DNA of 64,000 nt from JAXLYX01 sp046351215 (GCA_046351215.1 JAXLYX010000005.1:434001-498000), one strand, 5' to 3'. Numbered from the stretch's first letter, positions 1 to 8,160 are shown. Numbers and translations: made by a program. Notes: generated by a model from the letters alone, not told the origin.

Positions 1-426
1 CGACGACACGATCCCGGTCGGACAAGGCTGGCTCCACGAGAGCTCGATCGGGGTGTCCCGATGGCGCGGCCGGAGCACGATCGAGAGCGCCAGGGTGAAC
101 AGGACGAGGAGCACCACCATCGCGAACGCGACGCCGTAGCGGCGGCCCCGCTCGGGCGGAGTGAGGGCGGTGATGGGGGCCGGCGCCGTGTCCACGGGGC
201 GGCCGGTGCCGTACCTCGCGAGGACGAGATCGGGCTCGATACCCAACGCGACCGCGTAGGAGCGCAGGAAGCCCCGGACGAAGACCTCGCCGGGGAGGGA
301 GTCGAGTCGATCCTCCTCGATGTGGAGCAACGACTTCAGGGGAATACGCGTCGTCTGTGCCAGCTCCTCCAAGGAGACCTGGCGCAGCTCACGCTCCCTT
401 CGCAGGTATTGCCCGATCGATTCCAT
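1..426 (-). CDS. RodZ-like HTH membrane protein (C-terminus off window)
   Basis: The 142 visible residues begin with an Xre/RodZ-type helix-turn-helix (about residues 1-65), followed by a basic stretch and one transmembrane segment at about 105-125 (VAFAMVVLLVLFTLALSIVL). This order, cytoplasmic HTH then a membrane anchor then a periplasmic tail, is that of RodZ, which links MreB to the cell-wall elongation machinery. The frame is still open at base 1, so the periplasmic domain is missing. The start is the ATG at 426. It lies 42 bases downstream of a PilF-like TPR gene; pilF-rodZ adjacency is common in proteobacteria, which supports the call. Family assignment is fairly sure; the MreB role is inferred. 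Confidence 0.72.
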   Translation of the reverse strand, partial: MESIGQYLRRERELRQVSLEELAQTTRIPLKSLLHIEEDRLDSLPGEVFVRGFLRSYAVALGIEPDLVLARYGTGRPVDTAPAPITALTPPERGRRYGVAFAMVVLLVLFTLALSIVLRPRHRDTPIELSWSQPCPTGIVSS

Positions 427-468
427 ACGTGCCTCGTATCGTCTTCCAGGTGTCGGACGCCGCTCCCG

Positions 469-1302
469 TCAAGGAGCTCCGTCCAGCAGAGCCTGGCAAC
501 CGATCCCGTCCGGGGTTCCCGGACCGAGCTCGATGCAGCGCTCGAAGTCGGTGACGGCTTCCTCGCGGAAGCCGAGGTGGGCGCGGGCTTCGCCGCGCAG
601 GCGCCAGGCGCCTTGGAGCTGGGGGGCCTCCCGACAGGTCGGGTCGGCGTCGAGGGCGCGGGTCAAGGCCTGCTCGGCCCGCTCGTAGTCGTTCCGATCC
701 GCGTAGACCGCTCCCATGCGGAACCAGCCGATGCAGAAGCGGGGCTGGAGGCGCACGGCCTCCTGGAAGGACTCGAGCGCGGCCGCGTCGTCGCCGGCGC
801 GCTGCTGCGCGAGCCCGAGGTTGCCCCATGCGAGATGGGGGGCCGTGTTCATCTCGTCGAGCGCCGACTTGCGAAGGATCTCGATCGCTTCCGTGTAACG
901 ACCGCGCTCGACGAGCGTCACACCGAGCAGATTTCTTGCCTCGGCGAGGGTGGATCCGAGACGATCCTGCTCGACCAGGAGGTCCACCCCCCTACGCAGG
1001 TTCTGCTCGGCCACAGGGAAGTTCGCCCGCTCGTACTGGATCCACCCGAGGAGGAGATACGCTTCGGCGTTCTGAGGGTTGAGATCGAGCGACGTCCGCA
1101 GGTGCTCGAGGGCAGCGGGGGTGTTCCCCTCTTCCCTGAGACCGCGCGCCAGCTCGTACTCCCGGAACGACCGCTCCATGTTCTCCTGGGTGATGCGTGG
1201 ACCGCAGGCCGCGACCACGAAAAGCATCAGGCTCAGTAGGCTGCCGAGCGGCGCCCTCGCGTAAGCAAAGGGGGGTGTAGCTGCCTTCCCAAGGGGGGTC
1301 AA
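469..1302 (-). CDS. PilF/PilW-like TPR lipoprotein
   Basis: A TPR protein of 277 residues with a lipoprotein signal ending FVVAAC, so it is probably anchored in the outer membrane facing the periplasm. Tandem TPR units fill the rest (motifs such as AEAYLLLGWIQYER and PHLAWGNLGLAQQRAG). PilF/PilW proteins of this form help the PilQ secretin assemble in type IV pili. The first ATG (1227) would leave only seven residues before the lipobox Cys. I therefore chose the TTG at 1302, preceded by a GGAGGAGGGG Shine-Dalgarno-like run, which gives a normal 31-residue signal. It sits between a CRP-like gene and the RodZ-like gene on the same strand. The pilus role is inferred. Confidence 0.65.
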   Translation of the reverse strand: MTPLGKAATPPFAYARAPLGSLLSLMLFVVAACGPRITQENMERSFREYELARGLREEGNTPAALEHLRTSLDLNPQNAEAYLLLGWIQYERANFPVAEQNLRRGVDLLVEQDRLGSTLAEARNLLGVTLVERGRYTEAIEILRKSALDEMNTAPHLAWGNLGLAQQRAGDDAAALESFQEAVRLQPRFCIGWFRMGAVYADRNDYERAEQALTRALDADPTCREAPQLQGAWRLRGEARAHLGFREEAVTDFERCIELGPGTPDGIGCQALLDGAP

Positions 1303-1328
1303 GTCCCCCCTCCTCCCCGTTCCGGGAT

Positions 1329-1352
1329 GGGGTGTCGGCAGGCCGACACCCC
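1329..1352. promoter_or_regulatory. Perfect inverted repeat; CRP/MrpC-type operator candidate
   Basis: Arms GGGGTGTCGGC and GCCGACACCCC are separated by two bases. The core reads GTGTC-N8-GACAC, which fits the general CRP/FNR pattern and the consensus I recall for the Myxococcus regulator MrpC, (A/G)TGT(C/T)-N8-(G/A)ACA(C/T). It lies between a CRP/FNR-family gene and the TPR-RodZ genes. It could instead act as an RNA hairpin, since no T-run follows. Confidence 0.5.
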
Positions 1353-1405
1353 TGGCCAACTGGGCCCATGGAGCGCTGGAGCGACCGAGGCAGGCGGTGG
1401 AACGC

Positions 1406-2074
1406 TCAGGCAGCGCCACTCTTGACCTCCTCTTTCTGGCCGAGCAGCTGATAGAGCTTCCGCAGCGCCTCGAGATCCGGGAGAAGGATGCGCTCGTCCA
1501 CGATCCGCAGGTACCCGCCGTCGCGGAGCTGCTGCACGGCCCGCTTCACGGCGTCGACGTCGAGACCCACTCGGCTCGAGAGCTCGAGCGGGGAGATCTG
1601 CACCGAGACTCCGTCCGGCCCTTCGTCGCCGTTCGCGGCGAGCCGGAGCAAGGTGTTCACCACGCGCGAGGGATGATCGCGGAGCATGGCGTTCTCGAGC
1701 TGTTCCTCGGCGTCGCGGAGCCGGCGGACGAGCTGGCCGACGAGGCGCTCCGCCACCGCCGGATCCTGCCCGAGCAGCACGCCGAACGTCTCCTGATCCA
1801 AGGCGAGGACCTCGACGTCGGTCAGAGCCATGGCGCTCGAGGTCCGAACGGTCCGCGGCAGGAGCGCGTCCTCGCCGAACAGATCGCCGGGCCGGAGGAC
1901 CGTGAGGCTGCGCTCGGCCGATCGAACACGTTTCACGATGCGGACGCGACCCTGCTGGATCACGTAGCAACGGTCCGCGGGCTCGCCGGCCGAGTAGATC
2001 GCGGCGCCCGCCGGATAGGTCCGGCCATGTCGCTCCGCGAGGCGGCTCGGGTCGCTGTCGCTGGGATCACCCAT
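1406..2074 (-). CDS. CRP/FNR-family transcription regulator
   Basis: This 222-residue protein has an N-terminal cyclic-nucleotide-binding fold (about 15-125, with GDLFGEDALLPRTVRTSSAMA in the usual phosphate-binding-cassette position), a long dimerisation helix, and a C-terminal winged helix (about 150-205, LELSSRVGLDVDAVKRAVQQL). The length matches CRP/FNR proteins. No Cys cluster is present, so it is not an oxygen-sensing FNR. The start lies 14 bases after the oppF stop, so the gene is probably co-transcribed with oppDF. A perfect GTGTC-N8-GACAC inverted repeat just downstream is a candidate binding site. Whether it binds cAMP, another nucleotide or nothing cannot be told from the sequence. 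MrpC-like function is only a possibility. Confidence 0.85.
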   Translation of the reverse strand: MGDPSDSDPSRLAERHGRTYPAGAAIYSAGEPADRCYVIQQGRVRIVKRVRSAERSLTVLRPGDLFGEDALLPRTVRTSSAMALTDVEVLALDQETFGVLLGQDPAVAERLVGQLVRRLRDAEEQLENAMLRDHPSRVVNTLLRLAANGDEGPDGVSVQISPLELSSRVGLDVDAVKRAVQQLRDGGYLRIVDERILLPDLEALRKLYQLLGQKEEVKSGAA

Positions 2075-2088
2075 GCCAGCGCCCCTTG

Positions 2089-3120
2089 TTACCTGGACGC
2101 AGCCGATGGATCAACCGTGAAAGCACCCGGGGGGGCCCCCGGCTCGATCCGATGGCAGGCCACCCGATGGCCCTCGTCGACGTCCTTCAAGACCGGGACC
2201 TCGCGATCGCAGACCCCCGCGAGGGCGACCGGGCACCGGGGGTGGAAGGCGCAGCCGGTCGGGGGGGCGAGCGGGCTCGGGACCTCCCCCGCCAGGACGA
2301 GGCGCGTCTTCGGCCGGGTCGGATCGGGAACGGGAGCCGATCGGCGGAGCGCGACCGTGTAGGGGTGTCGCGCGCGATCCGCGAGGGCGCCGCGGGGCAG
2401 GACCTCGACGATCCGACCGAGGTACATGACCGCGACGCGGTGGCTCAGGAACTCCACCGCGTCGAGATCGTGCGCGATGAACAGGAAGGAGAGCCCGAGC
2501 TCCTCTTGGAGGTCGCGGAGCAGGTTCAGGACCTGGGCCTGGATGGACACGTCGAGGGCGCTGATCGGCTCGTCCGCGACGATGACCTCCGGGTCGAGGG
2601 CCAGCGCCCGCGCGATGCCGACCCGCTGGCGCTGCCCCCCGGAGAACTCGTGCGGATGGCGATCCATCGCGTCGGGCCGGAGGCCCACCCGCTCGAGGAG
2701 GGCGGCGACGCGATCGCGCTCCTCGCCCTTCGACGTGACGAGCCCGTGGATCCGGAGCGGCTCCGCCACGAGCGCGCGGACCGTCATCCGGGGGTCGAGC
2801 GAGCCGTAGGGGTCCTGGAAGACGATCTGCAGGTGACGGCGGAGCGCCCGCAGCTCGCCACGACCGGCCGCCGTGAACTCCCGGCCTCGATGGAAGAGGC
2901 GGCCCGCGGTCGGCTCGTGCAGCCGGAGGAGGACGCGCCCGAGGGTGCTCTTCCCGCAGCCCGACTCGCCGACGAGCCCGAGCGTCTCGCCGGGGTAGAG
3001 GGCGACGTCGACGTCGGTCAGCGCGTGGACCTCGGAGAGCGGCTTCCCGGAGAGCGAGCGCTTCGCCACGAAGCGTTTCGAGAGGGCCCGCCCCTCGAGC
3101 AGGGGAACGCGTTCGGTCAC
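2089..3120 (-). CDS. oppF: Oligopeptide/dipeptide ABC transporter ATPase
   Basis: A 343-residue ABC ATPase with Walker A GESGCGKST, signature FSGGQRQRVGIARAL, Walker B VIVADEP and the C-terminal oligopeptide/dipeptide extension (CAFHPRCPVA with paired Cys). This is the OppF/DppF type, which energises import of short peptides at the inner membrane. The start is a GTG at 3120 that overlaps the oppD stop as GTGA, so the two are translationally coupled. No permease (OppB/C) or binding-protein (OppA) gene lies in the window, so the partners must be elsewhere. Confidence 0.9.
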   Translation of the reverse strand: MTERVPLLEGRALSKRFVAKRSLSGKPLSEVHALTDVDVALYPGETLGLVGESGCGKSTLGRVLLRLHEPTAGRLFHRGREFTAAGRGELRALRRHLQIVFQDPYGSLDPRMTVRALVAEPLRIHGLVTSKGEERDRVAALLERVGLRPDAMDRHPHEFSGGQRQRVGIARALALDPEVIVADEPISALDVSIQAQVLNLLRDLQEELGLSFLFIAHDLDAVEFLSHRVAVMYLGRIVEVLPRGALADRARHPYTVALRRSAPVPDPTRPKTRLVLAGEVPSPLAPPTGCAFHPRCPVALAGVCDREVPVLKDVDEGHRVACHRIEPGAPPGAFTVDPSAASR

Positions 3121-4106
3121 GGCAGCTCCCCTCCCCCCTCGAGCGGATGGTGGCAGGCGACGAAGCGCCCCGCCCGCCCTGCGAGCGGCGGCTCCTCCGC
3201 ATGGCACCGCTCGTCCGCCCGCTCGCAGCGGGGCGCGAACCGGCAGCCCCCGGGCAGGGCCGAGAGCTCCGGCACGACGCCGGGGATGGTGGGAAGCCGG
3301 CGCTTCTGCACGTTGCCGCCGTAGCTCGGCAGGCTCCGGAGCAGGCCGGCCGTGTACGGATGGAGGGGCCCCTCGAAGAGCTGATGGGTGGCGCAGCGCT
3401 CGACGAGGCGGCCGGCGTAGAGGACGCAGACCTCGTCGACGAAGCCGGCGACGACCCCGAGATCGTGGGTGATGAGGACGACGCTGGTCGCCCTCTCCTT
3501 CTTCAGCGACTCGAAGAGCTCGAGCACCTGGGCCTGGATGGTGACGTCGAGGGCGGTCGTGGGCTCGTCCGCGAGCAACACGCGCGGCTCGCCCGCGAGG
3601 GCCATGGCGATGACGACGCGCTGCCGCATCCCTCCGGAGAGCTCGTGGGGGTAGGCGCCGTACCGCCGCTCGGGATCCGGGATGCCGACCTCCGCGAGCA
3701 AGGCGATCGCGCGGCTCTTCGCGTCGGCCTTCGACACCCCGCCGTGCGCCCGCACGGCCTCCGCGATCTGGTCGCCGACCGTGAGCACGGGGTTCAGGGC
3801 CGTCATCGGCTCCTGGAAGACCATCGCGATCTGCTTGCCCCGCACCGAGCGGAGCTCGCGATCGGAGAGGCCGACGAGCTCGCGATCGCCGAGGCGGATC
3901 GAGCCCGATTCGACGCGCGCGACGTCCGGGAGCAACCCCAGGATGGCCAGGGCCGTGACGCTCTTGCCGCATCCCGACTCGCCGACGAGGGCGAGCGTCT
4001 TGCCCGCCTCGAGCTCGAAGGACACCCCGTCCACGGCGACGAAACGCCGCTCCTGGACGTCGAAGCGGACGCGGAGGTCGCGAACGGAGAGGACGGGCTC
4101 GGCCAT
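3117..4106 (-). CDS. oppD: Oligopeptide/dipeptide ABC transporter ATPase
   Basis: A 329-residue ABC ATPase with Walker A GESGCGKS (residues 42-49), signature LSGGMRQRV, Walker B VLLADEPT and the OppD C-terminal Cys motif (GCRFAPRCERADERC). It pairs with the following oppF, which it overlaps by four bases. The start chosen is the ATG at 4106 because the fold begins within ten residues of it; an in-frame ATG at 4166 would add 20 residues lacking similarity to the family. A TAGAGT hexamer lies ten bases before the ATG and may be a -10 element. Substrate specificity cannot be read from the ATPase. Confidence 0.9.
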   Translation of the reverse strand: MAEPVLSVRDLRVRFDVQERRFVAVDGVSFELEAGKTLALVGESGCGKSVTALAILGLLPDVARVESGSIRLGDRELVGLSDRELRSVRGKQIAMVFQEPMTALNPVLTVGDQIAEAVRAHGGVSKADAKSRAIALLAEVGIPDPERRYGAYPHELSGGMRQRVVIAMALAGEPRVLLADEPTTALDVTIQAQVLELFESLKKERATSVVLITHDLGVVAGFVDEVCVLYAGRLVERCATHQLFEGPLHPYTAGLLRSLPSYGGNVQKRRLPTIPGVVPELSALPGGCRFAPRCERADERCHAEEPPLAGRAGRFVACHHPLEGGGELP

Positions 4107-4172
4107 CGGGGCCGGGACTCTACCAAGCCGCGCTCCGGCGCGCATGGCGTGCCTCGCGATAGGCATGGCGAG

Positions 4173-4248
4173 CTCTGGACGTGATCGAACCGGATTGGAA
4201 CCGGGGTATCTATGTTGGTGGTTCGATCGACAGCGCCGCCGTCCAGAG
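4173..4248. repeat. Long interrupted inverted repeat between oppD and the lipoprotein gene
   Basis: Two nested 9-bp perfect arm pairs are visible. CTCTGGACG (4173-4181) pairs with CGTCCAGAG (4240-4248), and GATCGAACC (4183-4191) pairs with GGTTCGATC (4220-4228). RNA from either strand could fold into one long stem with an 11-base bulge on one side. It lies in the 255-base gap upstream of oppD, so it could be a leader structure, a terminator of the lipoprotein gene or a small RNA. No gene was found in the rest of this gap. Confidence 0.5.
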
Positions 4249-4361
4249 CCCGCCTACCACCTCCGCCGGTCGGCGCCCCGGCGTGGTGTCCACACGGAGA
4301 ATCTGGACGCGCCGTGTTTCCGCCGAATGTCCGTTCGGCAACATCGGCGGTTCGATGGCGA

Positions 4362-5183
4362 TCAATCGCAGGGGGCGAGCTCGCGGGTCGCTCCTCCGGG
4401 GGCCGTCTGTCGGAACGCCTCGTCCGGGGGCGTGATGCCGAGCTCGACGGACTTCACGCGGATCGTCGTCTCGGCGTCGCGCACCCGGTCCTCGACGCGG
4501 ATCACGAAGGGGAGCGCGATGCCCCGGCCCTCGAGATCCGTGGGATCGCGCACCACGCGATGATCGGAGTACGTGATGCGGAGCGAGAGGTTCCCCGCTG
4601 GATCCCGGAGCTCGACGCGCGCGAGCCGGAGGTGCTGGGCCCCGGGCTCGGCGAGGTGGTCGCCGGAACGCAGGCCGAAGACCAACGTCTCGCTGCCGGC
4701 GGTCGACGCGAGACGCAGCTCGTAGCCCCCGGCGATCGGCCGGATCGTCTTCTCCGTGGCGCCGGGGAGGAGCGGCGCCTCGCCGACGAGCATGCGCGCG
4801 ACGTCCGCCGGCGGGAGCGCGAAGCCGAGCAGCCGGGCGACGTTCGACGGGCAGGCGGGGCCCTCGACGAAGCGGTCATCGCGGAGATCGAGGAGCTCGA
4901 AGCGCGTCCCGTCGCTCGTCAGCACCGCGGCCGGGCCGAACTGCGTGAGGACATCGAAGCGGACGTGATCCGGCAGCGCGACCATCGCGAGCACGGTGCC
5001 GCGGATCCGCCCTTGGCTGCCCCGTTGCTCGACGCGTGCCTCGGCCGAGAGCGCGTGCACGGTCCGATGGAGCGAGGACGCGAGCCGGAGCGCGCGATCC
5101 GCATCGTCGATCGGGGTTCGCGGTCTCGGGCCAGGGCCACAACCGAGGACCCCGAACAAGAGCAGAATCACGAAGGCTCGCAT
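4362..5183 (-). CDS. DUF4292/LolB-like lipoprotein
   Basis: A 273-residue protein with a short lipoprotein signal (lipobox FGVLGC, Cys at about 15). The mature part is rich in beta strands: a central run VRGTVLAMVALPDHVRFDV-like followed by FELLDLRDDRF and LRLARVELRD. This is the layout of LolA/LolB-fold and DUF4292 lipoproteins, which sit at the inner face of the outer membrane. No catalytic motif is seen. It is transcribed divergently from the TetR gene at 5285 with a 101-base shared upstream region. The family assignment rests on pattern, not on a search. Confidence 0.6.
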   Translation of the reverse strand: MRAFVILLLFGVLGCGPGPRPRTPIDDADRALRLASSLHRTVHALSAEARVEQRGSQGRIRGTVLAMVALPDHVRFDVLTQFGPAAVLTSDGTRFELLDLRDDRFVEGPACPSNVARLLGFALPPADVARMLVGEAPLLPGATEKTIRPIAGGYELRLASTAGSETLVFGLRSGDHLAEPGAQHLRLARVELRDPAGNLSLRITYSDHRVVRDPTDLEGRGIALPFVIRVEDRVRDAETTIRVKSVELGITPPDEAFRQTAPGGATRELAPCD

Positions 5184-5284
5184 CGACGGTCCTCTGTCAC
5201 GCCCCCCGGCCGACGTCGACCCGGACGGACGCCTTGCGGCCGCCGGCCGGGAGGGTCCAAGCTGACCAGGACAGGAGAGGAACG

Positions 5285-6055
5285 CTGACGGAGCCGGACC
5301 CCACCTCCGCGAAACGCACGCGGAACCCCGAGGAGACGCGGAGGCGGATCCTCGAGGCGGCCGAGGACGAGTTCGCCCGCAAGGGGTTCGACGGAGCCCG
5401 GATGCGCGACGTCGCCCAGGTCGCCGGAGTGAACCACGCCCTGCTCCACCACTACTTCGGGGACAAGGAGAGCCTGTTCCGGGCCGTCGTCGAGAACGCC
5501 TTCTCGGAGGTGCCGACGCAGGCGCTCGAGGAGATGCGGAAGCACGGCGACCTCGAGGGGCTGATCCCGGCGTACGTCGGGATGCTCGTGCAGTTCCATC
5601 AATCGCGCCCGAGCCTCGCGCGGCTCCTCCACCTCGCCGCGATGGATCCCTCGTCGCCCGTCCAGGCCGCGATCGCCGAGATCACGCGCTACATCGGCGC
5701 GCCGGTGCAGGAGGCCATCGCGAAGGCGCTCGAGCAGGGTCAGAGGGACGGCGTCGTCCGCAGGGATCTCGACGCTCGCCGCATGGTCTCGCTCATCATG
5801 GGTCTCTCGAGCTACGTCTTCCTCGAGGACCGCTTCTTCCGCGACTTCCTCGGCGGCGACGTGAGGAGCGAGGACGGCGCGAAGGCCCACCTCGACGCGG
5901 CGGTCGCCTTCGTCCGCTCCGCGATCCTCGTCCGCCCCGGGCCGACGAGCGAGCGCTATCGAGCGGCCCCACGCGCGACGACGGCACCACCCATGCGGGC
6001 GAGCCGCGGACGATCGAGGCCATGCGACGTGGACGATCGGCACGCGCCTGAATAG
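5285..6055 (+). CDS. TetR/AcrR-family regulator
   Basis: The N-terminal region (about residues 15-65) is a TetR helix-turn-helix, with RRRILEAAEDEFARKGFDGA and the recognition part GVNHALLHHYFGDKESLFRAV. The C-terminal region is a helical ligand-binding domain. No ATG, GTG or TTG sits close to the domain. The best start is a CTG at 5285 with AGGAG seven bases upstream; an in-frame TTG at 5234 is the alternative but lacks a good ribosome site. The stop lies 11 bases before the flavin monooxygenase start, so the regulator probably controls that gene and its own divergent promoter. The ligand is unknown. Confidence 0.85.
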   Translation: MTEPDPTSAKRTRNPEETRRRILEAAEDEFARKGFDGARMRDVAQVAGVNHALLHHYFGDKESLFRAVVENAFSEVPTQALEEMRKHGDLEGLIPAYVGMLVQFHQSRPSLARLLHLAAMDPSSPVQAAIAEITRYIGAPVQEAIAKALEQGQRDGVVRRDLDARRMVSLIMGLSSYVFLEDRFFRDFLGGDVRSEDGAKAHLDAAVAFVRSAILVRPGPTSERYRAAPRATTAPPMRASRGRSRPCDVDDRHAPE

Positions 6056-6066
6056 CGTGGTCTCGC

Positions 6067-7545
6067 ATGCGCGTGCTCGTCATCGGCGCCGGCATGTCCG
6101 GCATGCTCATGGGAATCCGCCTCCTCGAGGCGGGGATCGAGAGCTTCGAGATCCTGGAGAAGGCCGCCTCCGTCGGGGGCACCTGGAGGGAGAACACCTA
6201 TCCCGGGCTCGCGTGCGACGTCCCCGCGTATCTCTACACGTACTCCTTCGAGCCCAACCCCGAGTGCAGCCATCGCTACGCGCGCGGCCCCGAGATCCAG
6301 GCGTACTTCGAGCGGGTCTTCGAGAAGCACGGCCTCGCCCGCTACACCCGCTTCGGCCGGGAGGTCGAGGCCGCGCGCTGGGAGGACGGCGCCTGGACGG
6401 TCACGACCAAGGACGGGGAGCGTCGCCGCGCGGACGTGCTCGTCGCGGCGACCGGCGTCCTCCACCATCCGAAGCTCCCCGACATCCCCGGCCTCGATTC
6501 GTTCGAGGGAGCGGCGTTCCACAGCGCGCGATGGGATCACCGCGCTCCCCTCGACGGGAGCCGCATCGGCGTCGTCGGCACCGGCTCGACCGCGGTGCAG
6601 ATCGTGAGCGCCCTCGCCGATCGCGCCTCGAAGCTCTCCCTCTTCCAGCGCACCGCCCAATGGGTGCTGCCGGCCTTCGACGCGGACTACGGCGAGTCGA
6701 GCAAGGCGATCCTGCGCCGGTTCCCGAGCCTCGCCCGTCTCCTCCACCACGGCTACGCCGCCTACTTCGACGGGGTGCTCGGCGGCGGATTCGGCACGGA
6801 GAGGAGGCTCTTCTTCGCGGCCTTCGAGACGCTCGCCGAGCGACACCTCGCGACGGTGCGGGATCCCGAGCTCCGGCGGAAGCTGACGCCGGACTACCGA
6901 CTCGGATGCAAGCGCTTCATCCTCTCCGACCGCTTCTACGAGGCGATCCAGGGCCCCCACTCGGAGCTCGTGACGGAAGGCATCGAGCGGGTCGAGGCGC
7001 GTGGCGTGCGGACGCGCGACGGCCGCCTCCACGAGCTCGACGTCCTGGTCCTCGCCACCGGCTTCCACGCGCGCGCGTTCATGCGGCCGATGGCGATCGA
7101 GGGCGTCGACGGGACCACGCTCGAGTCGGCGTGGGCGGACGGCGTGTACGCGCATCGGAGCGTCGCGCTGCCCGCGTTCCCGAACTTCTTCATGCTCCAG
7201 GGACCGAACAGCCCGATCGGCAACTACTCGCTGATCAAGATCGCCGAGATCCAATCCGCCTACGTGATGGCGATCCTCGAGCGCATCCGCCGCGGCGAGC
7301 TCGCCACCGTCATGCCGCGCAAGGACGTCACCGACCGGCTGGCTCGGGAGCTCCGCGAGGCCGCCGAGCACACCGTCTGGAAGGCGGCGGGCTGCACGAG
7401 CTGGTACCTCGACGAGCGGGGGAACCTCGGCGTCTGGCCCTTCACGCTCGAGCGCTTCGGTCGCGAGATGCGCACGCCGCGCTTCGAGGAGCTCGAGCTC
7501 GACGGACCCGCGACGCTCTCGTCGTCGATGCGTCCGGGCGCGTAG
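6067..7545 (+). CDS. Flavin-containing (Baeyer-Villiger type) monooxygenase
   Basis: A 492-residue class B flavoprotein monooxygenase. It has an N-terminal FAD Rossmann motif (VLVIGAGMSGMLMG), the second NADPH motif GVVGTGSTAVQ and, between them, FEGAAFHSARWD, which fits the Baeyer-Villiger fingerprint FxGxxxHxxxW(P/D). Such enzymes use NADPH and O2 to insert oxygen into ketones or hydroxylate heteroatoms. A TAGCGT hexamer eight bases before the ATG could be a -10 element, but it overlaps the TetR stop, and read-through from TetR is just as likely. The substrate is unknown. The TetR neighbour suggests induction by a small hydrophobic compound (inference). Confidence 0.88.
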   Translation: MRVLVIGAGMSGMLMGIRLLEAGIESFEILEKAASVGGTWRENTYPGLACDVPAYLYTYSFEPNPECSHRYARGPEIQAYFERVFEKHGLARYTRFGREVEAARWEDGAWTVTTKDGERRRADVLVAATGVLHHPKLPDIPGLDSFEGAAFHSARWDHRAPLDGSRIGVVGTGSTAVQIVSALADRASKLSLFQRTAQWVLPAFDADYGESSKAILRRFPSLARLLHHGYAAYFDGVLGGGFGTERRLFFAAFETLAERHLATVRDPELRRKLTPDYRLGCKRFILSDRFYEAIQGPHSELVTEGIERVEARGVRTRDGRLHELDVLVLATGFHARAFMRPMAIEGVDGTTLESAWADGVYAHRSVALPAFPNFFMLQGPNSPIGNYSLIKIAEIQSAYVMAILERIRRGELATVMPRKDVTDRLARELREAAEHTVWKAAGCTSWYLDERGNLGVWPFTLERFGREMRTPRFEELELDGPATLSSSMRPGA

Positions 7546-7642
7546 ACCGGGACCGCCGACGCCGCCTCCGGAATCCGCCAGCGCGGCCCCGGACGTGGTA
7601 CGAGGTGCGTCCGGGCCCCGCGCCCGAGCAGGGGGAGCACGC

Positions 7643-8143
7643 ATGCTGGAACCACCCGTCGTCGTGGAGCTCGAGCCGATGACGATCGCGACCGTCCGGA
7701 TCACGGTGCCTCGCTCGGAGATCGTGCGTGCGATGGGCCCCGGGAAAGCCGAGCTCCTGAAGGTGGTCGCCTCGCAGGGCCTCGAGACGACGGGCCCCTG
7801 GTTCACCCACCACTTCCGCATGGATCCCGCCGTCTTCGACTTCGAGATCGGCGTGCCCGTGGCGCGTCCCGTCGTGCCCGAGGGGCGCGTCGTTCCCGGC
7901 GCGAGGCCGGCGATGCGCGTCGCCCGCACCGTGTACCGAGGCCCCTACGACGGGCTCGGGCAGGCCTGGGGAGAGTTCCTCGTCTGGGTCGCGAAGGCGG
8001 GCCACGTCGGGACCGACGAGCTCTGGGAGACGTACGAGCTCGGCCCCGAGACGTCCGCCGACGCGACCACGTACCGCACCCGTCTCGAGCGCCCGCTCCG
8101 GGGTCGAGCGCGCGTGCGCGACGCATCGCACCCACCGTCGTGA
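7643..8143 (+). CDS. GyrI-like / effector-binding-domain protein
   Basis: A 166-residue protein that looks like a stand-alone GyrI/AraC effector-binding fold: an N-terminal beta strand (EPMTIATVRITV), a helix with conserved Gly-Pro turns, then FDFEIGVPVARP and RVARTVYRGPYDGLGQAW, the usual core of this superfamily. It has no DNA-binding domain. Such proteins bind or detoxify small lipophilic molecules, which would suit its position after a monooxygenase. The ATG at 7643 was chosen over an earlier in-frame start because it has GGGGGAG at a proper distance and the fold begins right after it. Confidence 0.75.
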   Translation: MLEPPVVVELEPMTIATVRITVPRSEIVRAMGPGKAELLKVVASQGLETTGPWFTHHFRMDPAVFDFEIGVPVARPVVPEGRVVPGARPAMRVARTVYRGPYDGLGQAWGEFLVWVAKAGHVGTDELWETYELGPETSADATTYRTRLERPLRGRARVRDASHPPS

Positions 8144-8154
8144 CGCGGGCCTGC

Positions 8155-8160
8155 TAGGAT
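8155..8160 (+). promoter_or_regulatory. Candidate -10 element TAGGAT (leaderless)
   Basis: TAGGAT is nine bases before the ATG at 8170 and there is no Shine-Dalgarno sequence. The same hexamer at the same spacing precedes the SctU-like gene on the other strand at 48314-48319. No clear -35 is seen. Confidence 0.5.

Noticed and set aside
1293..1310. GGGGGG/CCCCCC hairpin over the TTG start of the TPR gene
   Set aside because: The 6-bp homopolymer arms are likely chance in this composition, and the stronger palindrome next to it is a better regulatory candidate.
2086..3324. A 412-codon open frame on the plus strand
   Set aside because: It lies opposite oppF, which has all ABC ATPase motifs. 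It is a shadow of codon bias.
4173..4248. Possible tRNA gene (GGTTCGATC resembles a T arm)
   Set aside because: The flanking bases do not form a T stem, no anticodon arm of 5 bp with a 7-base loop exists, and the outer arms are 9 bp long, so it is kept as an inverted repeat only.
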